Part shown: one piece after another, positions 51,701 to 64,000 of the stretch
Numbering within the stretch: position 1 is the stretch's first letter
Layout of the letters: every line of letters begins with the position of its first letter
Assembly: GCF_020382885.2 (NCBI RefSeq)
Contig: NC_058496.1
Location: 22,734,501-22,798,500 of the forward strand
Source: Scatophagus argus
Taxonomy: Eukaryota; Chordata; Actinopteri; Scatophagidae
DNA: 64,000 nucleotides
Reading direction: 5' to 3'
Position numbers and translations under genes: made by a program
Notes under the pieces: generated by a model
The model's database searches: none
Told to the model about the DNA's origin: nothing
What the model saw: only the letters and a program-made list of their open reading frames with translations

Positions 51701-52490
51701 GAACAATTAAGATGCACTGAGCTGCAAGTGAACTCAGTTTTCTTACAGGAATTTACTGCCACCTGTTGGCAGAACTGATGATGTGCTCCAAAACGGTCAC
51801 ACCAACTCTGCTGGACAGCAGGGATACAAAGGGATACTATTTTTCAAGTAAATTCCAGCTTCTGGTTCACATGTCTTTTACCATGTTTTAAAAAGGGACA
51901 TGGCACTCTTTAGACAGGACCCTGGCTTGACTCTCAATACTGCCTTCTAAAAGAGCATTACTTTAAGGCACTGAACATTTTCAATAAATATTGTATGTGG
52001 TTTGACACATTGGATGCTGTCATGCTGATTATTTAGAAGAAAACTAAAAGTTACAACATGAAGATGCATTTAATGAGGAAGCTAATGTTTCATAACTGAG
52101 TTCTTATTTAAGAGCTTGTATTGGTAGATAATTATAATTATTACATACTGTTAAATTGTACTGGTTAGATTTGGTTCAAAACCAGTGGTGGCACGAGCTA
52201 AAACATGTCCTAAATTCTAAAACTCCACATCTTCAGTCTTATATGGAATTAAACCCTAATAACCATGTCTTGGTCATTTGAGTGTTTTTATGTTTTCAGA
52301 CAAGTTGAATGAGTTCTCTTTCCATCCCACAAAAGATTCTTAGACATTCTAAGACAAAACAACATTTCAACACCCTATTTGACTGCTGCATGAAGGAAAT
52401 CTTTGCACTGATCATAAAATTTGTTCCCACAAAAAGTCATTCAGATGCATTAAAATCAACTATTTTAACCCCTTTCAGGGACTTGCTGAT
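48791..52490. other. Gene desert; purine-rich tract
   Basis: No coding gene seen. 49390-49700 is strongly purine-rich (GGGAGAGGAGGGGGAAG-type). (TG)n runs occur at about 49866-49891 and 50047-50062. 49020-49200 is GC-rich without a recognisable frame. Confidence 0.35.
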
Positions 52491-52494
52491 CCAA

Positions 52495-52500
52495 TTTATT
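52495..52500 (-). terminator. Candidate polyadenylation signal, tor2a
   Basis: TTTATT on + (AATAAA on -) about 590 bp beyond the tor2a stop codon. An ATTAAA variant lies closer, at 52607-52612. Choice uncertain. Confidence 0.35.
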
Positions 52501-53089
52501 AAACCTCAAAACAAAAAATATGCATGATCCTCTTGTGGGCAAACTGGGAAGTTTCCCATTATATGACTGTTTGAAACTGAAACGAGGTGGTGTTAAATAA
52601 ATACGATTTAATAGACTTTTCCACTTAATTGATGGGCTCCACTACCTCCACAACTGCAATTTAAACCTAAAACCACATTGTACCGACATAAAAATTCATA
52701 AATTAAAGGCAGAGATGAGTTTGAGGTAGGGTGTGGCAGAAGTCCTGGTTTCGACACTGAATGATGCTCAGGGAGTAAACTCTCCTGTGCTCACAGCTGG
52801 ACGTGTACTGATGCTGTTCCAGCAGCGCTGCCTTCAGACAAAAACTCAGAAATGACAGCACAGAACCGCTTTATACTACGCAAGCTGCGAGTTCATTTGC
52901 CCGTTTGTTTCCAAAAGCAGGATGCATCCTCGACTCTGAATCCCTACTTGCTCCAGGGATGCTGCTGTGACCTGCATGAGGGGGAAACTGACTAAGACAG
53001 ATGCAGATTTCGGTTTGTTTTCACTGAATCATCTCAGAAAGTGTTTCCCTTTCAGTTCTTACATATCAGCAAAAAGCTGCCCTCTCGAT

Positions 53090-59007
<5,918 letters not shown>

Positions 59008-59127
59008 CTTGACTCCCTGCTGTCTGACAGGAAAACCTAATAGACTACTCTAATGATAACCAGTCTTCTTGTAGTTTGTATACTTCGGAGAAGGGGTCTA
59101 CATATGGGTAGCGAAGTGACAGAAAGG

Positions 59128-59146
59128 ACTACATTTCCCAGAAAGC
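59128..59146 (+). promoter_or_regulatory. ZNF143/SBS-type promoter motif upstream of tor2a
   Basis: ACTACATTTCCCAGAAAGC differs at two positions from the vertebrate promoter motif ACTACAATTCCCAGAATGC bound by ZNF143 (Staf) and THAP11. It lies about 120 bp upstream of the tor2a start codon, where such motifs are usually found. Confidence 0.75.
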
Positions 59147-59262
59147 AAATCTGATATGACGCGTATCCGCCCTTGATTGTTGTACACGTTGTACGATCAC
59201 AGTCCAAAAAACACAGTATGTGGAAAATACTATTTAGCTTGCAGCTAGCTAATACCTTGTTC

Positions 59263-59866
59263 CCTTATAGCATAGGTGTCAAACTCTGGCCCGCGGGCCA
59301 AATTTGGCCCGCAGTGTAATTATATTTGGCCCGCGAGGCAATTTCAAATTAATATTAGAGCTGGCCCGCCGGTATTATACGGCGCATTCACACAGGAGAC
59401 GTCTGACTGACGAACACCTTTGTTCGATAATGAAGGTTTCCTCAGCTCAAACCCTGAGCCCCGACATTGATGAACTGGCATCCAAGAAAAGATGCCAGGT
59501 ATCTGGCTTGGCCGCATCAGAGTAGATCAGTGTGTCGCGAAGTGAGCAGTAAATACGTTTTCTATGCACTTTTTCTTGCTACTCCAAGGCCTGAATGGTT
59601 GATTTATTCATAGTTGTGATGTTATTTTATTTTCAAATTTATTAGCCTGTGTAAAAAGCTAATTTTGACATTTACCTCAGAAGGCTGCAAACAGAAAGCA
59701 TTCATTTTAATTTAAATTTTATTTAAATTTTATTTAATATGCCATTGATATGTTTATTATTATTATGTATTAATAAATAATTATTATTAAAACTTGTTTG
59801 GTTCCATATTAAAAGGTTCATTTGTTGGCCCACTGTGTATTTGAGATTGACACCCCTGCCTTATAG
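59263..59866. mobile_element. Non-autonomous hAT element with 8-bp target-site duplication
   Basis: The element (59271-59858, 588 bp) has terminal inverted repeats CATAGGTGTCAAACTC and, at the other end read inward, CAGGGGTGTCAATCTC (13 of 16 matching). It is flanked by the 8-bp duplication CCTTATAG (59263-59270 and 59859-59866), the hAT hallmark. The interior has the CTGGCCCGCGGGCC repeat series and a short remnant reading LSPDIDELASKKRCQVSG, known from hAT-transposase C-termini in fish. No functional transposase. Confidence 0.9.
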
Positions 59867-60240
59867 CCTGGCCATTTCATATTGACCTTGTTTCCTGCTG
59901 TAGTCAAAATGATGGCCTATGTCAAAAATATAATTGTTATGTAAAAAGGTGAATAATATAGACCTAAGTACACTTTGCACAGTTAGTTGTAGCTTCAGTC
60001 ATGGTCACCATGTGAAGAGGTAGGCAATAATAAATAAGCTATCATGGTAAATGGCAGTCAAGCAACTGCTACTGATGAATTGGCTACTTGTTATTATCTG
60101 TTTCTGTCTCTCTAACTTGATAAATTACAGCTAGGAAAGGACATAAAATGACTTTCTTTACAGAACAAAGCAGAATTCTGTGCAGAAGCCTGCTCACCCT
60201 TAATCTGAAAATTAGTTATTGATATCTCAAAGAGTTAAAG
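59867..60240. other. Intergenic, no gene seen
   Basis: Short AT-rich stretch between the hAT element and the repeats before the coiled-coil gene. Nothing recognised. Confidence 0.4.
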
Positions 60241-60322
60241 CAAGGCGTCTGGACTGAAGATGGACTTGAAGACGTTTCACTGCTAATCCAAGCAGCTTCA
60301 TCAGTTCATGAACTGAACTGAA
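60241..60322. repeat. Dispersed repeat (GAAGACGTTTCAC family)
   Basis: GGACTTGAAGACGTTTCACT, then GCTAATCCAAGCAGCTTCAT and CAGTTCATGAACTGAACTG. This is a widespread fish repeat with a palindromic end. Confidence 0.65.
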
Positions 60323-60428
60323 ATAGAAAAGAAGAGTTACTTGACCTGTCGAGGGAATGGCTACAGACCTCTTGGGGTATTTTGTTGGAATGTTTGTTTG
60401 TTTGTTTCAGACTTTCTTTCTTTCTTTC

Positions 60429-60601
60429 TTTTTTTTTTTTCTTTTTTTTTTTTTTTTGATTTCTTTAGGTTGCTGGGGAACTGGAGCACTCAGAGAAAAC
60501 CCCATGTCAAGAAAATGGAAAGTCCAGAGAGAAAGTTTCCAGATGGATTTGAACAGAAAATCTGTGAAGGGTCAGAGCTGCCCACCGAGTCATCATGCTG
60601 T
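60429..60601 (-). mobile_element. Degenerate SINE copy with poly(A)-like tract
   Basis: On the minus strand 60601-60476 follows the 13491-13864 SINE: GACTCGGTGGGCAGCTCTGA at the head, GTTCAAATCCA at box B, then GGGGTTTTCTCTGAGTGCTC and CAGTTCCCCAGCAACCTAAAG. After it comes a 29-nt A tract with one interruption (60457-60429) and GAAA repeats. The sequence on + looks like an exon with acceptor TTCTTTAG and donor AAAGGTATGG, but the SINE match explains it better. Confidence 0.6.
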
Positions 60602-60665
60602 CCTAAAGGTATGGACCGCTTATGTTTTAGTTAAATAGCTTTGCTTCAAATTGCAGGTAGGTAGT

Positions 60666-62882
60666 TTAACCTGTTTTTTCGTTTTTGTTGATGGCATTTG
60701 ATGAAATCATCGGAGATGGTGAGGATGGACGTGTTTGTGGCGTCAATGGTCTTCCCTGACAGGTGACCCCAGTGGGGGGAGGGCGAAGGACATACTTAGA
60801 TTTGTCTGTAGACTGACACTGGGACTTTGTATGGACAATTGGGAAGCGTAAGTGTCTTGATATGTGTGCAGACTTACACTGGCCTTGTGATTTGTCCTGA
60901 GTTGGGGGCTCGGCATTATTTGAAATAGAAGGAAAGCGGGTGTGCACTGGTTTGTGTCCAGGCTCAGACTTGAACTTCCTCACCTCATCTGTCAGCCTCA
61001 TTTTCTCCTCCTTCACACTCTCTAGCTGTGTCATGGTCATCTTGAGGAATCCCTGTGATGCTTCTAACTTTTTCTTGAGTTCTCTGTTAGTCCATTGACA
61101 CCGTATGAGCTGCTGTACTGCGTTGTCTGGCCGCAGAGCCAACTTGTCTGTCAGCTCATTAATCTCCATGTTCTTTTTCTCCAGAGACTCTTTTTGTGAT
61201 TGAATGAGCCGATGCAGAGACTGTATCTTGTTTGTCTTTGAGAGAGGTCTGTGAACATATGGATTTGTAATCCCAGCCCTTCTTTTGCGTAAATTCCAAT
61301 TAGCAATCTTCTGCCACATATATTGTTCTCTCTTCTTACTTTCTGCATTTTGAGAGGCTTCTCTGAGAGTCTTGTTCTCCTGCTGAAGAGACTTGATTTC
61401 CTCCATTTTCTCTTTTAGTGTGCGTTCTAATGTGACCTTCTCATCTTTATACAGCTGGATCGCCTGTTGCTGCTGCAGTCTCCGTTCATTGCTGTGCGTT
61501 ACTTGTTTAACCAGCTTGACTTGCTCTTCTTCTAGGTGGGCCATTGTTTTCTCTGCCAGGGCCTTTTCCTCATGAGCAGAAAGTTTACAGAGCTTCCCTG
61601 CTTTCTTTGATTCTGCCAGCTTCATCTTCATTTTTTCCAGCTGGCTCTCCATATAAGAATATTCCTGCTGCATCCTGCAAAACTCCATTCCCATTGAACT
61701 GATCTCACAACTCTGATTTCTGATTTCATCCTTTAGTTGTTTGATTGTTTCATTTTTCAGATCTGTTTCAAGCTGAACCTCAGTCAAGTTTTGAAGGATA
61801 AACTTTTTCTCAGACTTGAGACGCTCAGTCTCGAATATTTGATGTCTTAATTTGGCATCTGATTCATTTTTCAAAGTCTTAAAATCTATTACTTCCTGGG
61901 TCCTGACCGCAATGACCCTGTTGCTTTCTTTCTCCTGATCATTACATTTTTTCTTCACATCGCTGAAGCTGTTCATTTTACTTTCCAGCCTTATGCAGAG
62001 GTTTTGCTGCTTCTCCCTCTGCTTTTCAATATTTTCTTTTTCCACCTTTAGGGATATTATATTTTCTTGTAGACTGGTGATCTGTTGCTCCTGTGTCTTA
62101 ATTTGGATTAAACTGTTCTTGATCCTACTTGTCAACATTTCATTTTGCTTTTTCAAATGTCCTTTCTCTCTTGTATGAGCCTCAACTTGTTTCTGGTATT
62201 TTTCAAGTTCCTTATTCTTTGTCTCATTTTCTTTTTGAGTGCATTCAAGTTTGCCTTTACATTCCTGCAGCTCTGTTTTCAGATCTTCATAATAAGTTTG
62301 TTTGTTTTTCATTATAATTACACTCTCGCTTAACTTACTGCAATTCAAGTTTGTATTTTTCAACTTCTGCCCTTGTTCTTCTATTTTTTTGGTCGCATAG
62401 GCTTTATATCCTGTCAGCTCTTGCACCTGATTTCGCAAAGTCTTCCTTTGCAAAGTCAATGATTTGTTCAGTTTATTCAGTTTCTCGATCTCCTTGTCTC
62501 TCTGTTCTCTGACCATACTCTCTGTGTTGTATTTGTTCTCATCTTTCAGAGATTTCTTCTGGAGCGCCAATATTTTCCGCTCTAAAACGCTCTTCTCGTG
62601 AGCTCTCTGTCTCTGTAAATCTCTAAGATCAGATTTGACCTTTACTAGATCATTGATCAGCCTTTCAATATGCCAGTTCTGTGTGCTGAGTTGTTCATTT
62701 AGCGCAGCAACATCAGGCTGTCCTTTTTTTAAAGGTGTCTGATCTTCAAGGGGGAATTTGACCCTTTTTCGCGGTTTGTTTTTGCCCTTCGCCAATTTCC
62801 AATTCTTCCTTTCTGTGTGTAGTTTACTCATGAGTTGTCTCACATGCATGGTGTTATGGTCAGTTTTGTCTTTACAACTCAT
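60666..62882 (-). CDS. CFAP58-like coiled-coil protein, intronless
   Basis: A single uninterrupted 738-codon frame with no introns. Residues about 60-640 are almost continuous charged heptad-type coiled coil rich in Lys, Glu, Gln and Leu. The best match I can recall is the CFAP58 (cilia- and flagella-associated protein 58) family. Support comes from the block with TNPYVHRPLSKTNKIQSLHR, then LEKKNMEINELTDKLALRP and a QL...LKKKLEAS stretch, which follow that family's conserved C-terminal part. CFAP58 is usually about 870 residues and encoded by many exons, so this is short and unusual. The last 95 residues are a basic Ser/Pro/Gln-rich tail not expected in CFAP58. It is probably a divergent retrocopy or lineage-specific paralogue with a sperm or ciliary role; function is inferred. 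The start gives MSCKDKTD; no upstream in-frame ATG was seen. The reading frame is intact, which suggests selection. Confidence 0.75.
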   Translation of the reverse strand: MSCKDKTDHNTMHVRQLMSKLHTERKNWKLAKGKNKPRKRVKFPLEDQTPLKKGQPDVAALNEQLSTQNWHIERLINDLVKVKSDLRDLQRQRAHEKSVLERKILALQKKSLKDENKYNTESMVREQRDKEIEKLNKLNKSLTLQRKTLRNQVQELTGYKAYATKKIEEQGQKLKNTNLNCSKLSESVIIMKNKQTYYEDLKTELQECKGKLECTQKENETKNKELEKYQKQVEAHTREKGHLKKQNEMLTSRIKNSLIQIKTQEQQITSLQENIISLKVEKENIEKQREKQQNLCIRLESKMNSFSDVKKKCNDQEKESNRVIAVRTQEVIDFKTLKNESDAKLRHQIFETERLKSEKKFILQNLTEVQLETDLKNETIKQLKDEIRNQSCEISSMGMEFCRMQQEYSYMESQLEKMKMKLAESKKAGKLCKLSAHEEKALAEKTMAHLEEEQVKLVKQVTHSNERRLQQQQAIQLYKDEKVTLERTLKEKMEEIKSLQQENKTLREASQNAESKKREQYMWQKIANWNLRKRRAGITNPYVHRPLSKTNKIQSLHRLIQSQKESLEKKNMEINELTDKLALRPDNAVQQLIRCQWTNRELKKKLEASQGFLKMTMTQLESVKEEKMRLTDEVRKFKSEPGHKPVHTRFPSISNNAEPPTQDKSQGQCKSAHISRHLRFPIVHTKSQCQSTDKSKYVLRPPPTGVTCQGRPLTPQTRPSSPSPMISSNAINKNEKTG

Positions 62883-63671
62883 TGTGATTACCTGTAATTA
62901 CCACCCTAAATGAAATTAGTCAGTGTATTGAAATGTGTCGTTTCCACTGTCTATCTCTGAATGGCTCCTGAGTATTGTTACACAGGCTGAGAGCTTAAAC
63001 AGAAAATACAATCTGGTGTCCTATTTATAAGTTAGACATCAAAGGACATTCCGATGACAAACATCAAAGGATGAAAGAATGATGCTGATGATGTCATGAT
63101 ACATCAAGGGCACTGTTCTTTGACACATTCCATGAAATCATTTCCTGTTCTAGAAGTTTTTTTTTTTGTTGTTTGTTTTTTTGGGTGGGGTTTTTTTTGA
63201 AGGCCAGATGGCAACTGATTGTCACTTTTTTTCTTTATTGAACATAATTCCAATTCACATATTGAGCCAGGAGGAAAGAGATGCACACTACATTTACAAG
63301 TTAACAAAGACCTTACACTTATAACATATATATATATAGACTTTATAGCATTGTCTTCATGAGATAGAGAAATAACACTAATGTGTACATTCACATAATT
63401 TTAAAAGCAGTAAATCATGATTTGACATTGGAGAATGTGGACCTTCCCTTTGATTAATTTTCAGAACTGAGAGAGTATGGGAGTAAGTAGTTACAAAATT
63501 ATATACAGTGTTCCAAAAAATATGCCTGTATTTATGACAGCAAAACAAAGTGATAAGATTTTCTAAATGCTTACTGCAAAATGAACATAGCAAATTTTCC
63601 ATGTTAGAAAGATCATAAACATTACTCATGAGGAGTAATGAATGATTTTGTATGACACTAATTTCATTTTG
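62883..63671. other. Upstream region of CFAP58-like gene, no gene seen
   Basis: AT-rich DNA with T-rich runs at about 63158-63200 and a short TA run at about 63327-63340. No TATA box or clear promoter recognised. Confidence 0.4.
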
Positions 63672-63765
63672 TTTTGTCTCATCTCATCTTGTTTCATTTT
63701 CTCCTGCTTATCAGGGTCCAGGATGCAGGGACAAGCAATGAAGCAGAGAAAGCAGTGAAGTATTG
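63672..63765 (+). repeat. Dispersed repeat fragment (CTCCTGCTTATCAGGGTCCAG family)
   Basis: TCATCTCATCTTGTTTCATT followed by CTCCTGCTTATCAGGGTCCA and AAGCAGAGAAAGCAG, a series common in fish genomes. Confidence 0.5.
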
Positions 63766-64000
63766 GCTAGCAATGGTATTGGTTCCCCCAGGACAACTGG
63801 CAGGTTGAAATGTCAGTGCTGACAAAATGTTGGCTAGTTTTGCACGTGGAGGTGGGAAATGTCAAACGTTGAAGTGTAGCAATTGAACTGTGCAATTAGG
63901 AACAGTTTATTGCTCTGATACTGCGATTGGAGCCAAGTTCGGTTTAAAACGCTTTGCTAAACAGAACCTTATCAATGGCGTCAGTTTTTTCACTGCCCAT
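63766..64000. other. End of window, no gene seen
   Basis: Short unannotated sequence. No coding or repeat feature recognised. Confidence 0.4.

Noticed and set aside
60429..60457. A-tract as the retroposition tail of the CFAP58-like gene
   Set aside because: It lies in the right place and strand, but the DNA between it and the stop codon matches a SINE and lacks an AATAAA signal, so the tract more probably belongs to the SINE.
60471..60608. Apparent plus-strand exon with acceptor TTCTTTAG and donor AAAGGTATGG
   Set aside because: The sequence aligns with the minus-strand copy of the SINE seen at 13491-13864; the splice-like ends are coincidental.

Overview
The window is vertebrate nuclear DNA, almost certainly from a ray-finned (teleost, probably percomorph) fish. 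The evidence is genes with GT-AG introns, AATAAA signals, many CA/GT/TA microsatellites, and fossil transposable elements of families typical of teleosts (L2-type LINE, Tc1/mariner, hAT, a tRNA-derived SINE). Two natterin-like genes also fit a fish. There is no sign of bacterial or viral gene organisation. Species and family assignments come from recall of sequence families, not from a search.

Layout. (1) 1-18.1 kb: no gene seen; AT-rich DNA with dispersed repeats, a LINE fragment, a SINE with intact target-site duplication, and a 37-bp sequence present twice. (2) 18.1-25.5 kb: two tandem natterin-like genes on the + strand, each with a signal-peptide exon followed by one large exon (DM9-type N-terminus plus aerolysin-like C-terminus). 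The first has a good TATA box and a probable non-coding first exon. (3) 27.1-29.8 kb: ptrh1, peptidyl-tRNA hydrolase 1, five exons on +. (4) 30-53 kb: protein-gene desert that contains the microRNA gene mir-219 (hairpin 39733-39823). A GC-rich block at 38.4-39.2 kb is the natural candidate for its promoter or first exon. Several non-repetitive stretches around it look like conserved non-coding elements. (5) 53.1-59.0 kb: tor2a, torsin-2A, five exons on -, with a Tc1 relic and an L2 relic in its last intron, a ZNF143-type promoter motif and a hAT element just upstream. (6) 60.7-62.9 kb: a 738-codon intronless coiled-coil gene on -, resembling CFAP58.

The ptrh1 / tor2a / mir-219 grouping matches the human chromosome 9q34.11 neighbourhood, which supports these three calls. 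The genes do not form a pathway. The natterin pair encodes secreted, putatively pore-forming proteins; ptrh1 recycles peptidyl-tRNA; tor2a is an endoplasmic-reticulum AAA+ ATPase; mir-219 is a neural/oligodendrocyte regulator; the CFAP58-like protein is probably ciliary or flagellar.

The most notable points are: changed Walker B and sensor-1 positions in the torsin; ptrh1 exon 2 framed by long TG repeats; natterin paralogues that diverge most in the predicted pore hairpin; the two-strand potential of the mir-219 hairpin; and the intronless CFAP58-like gene.
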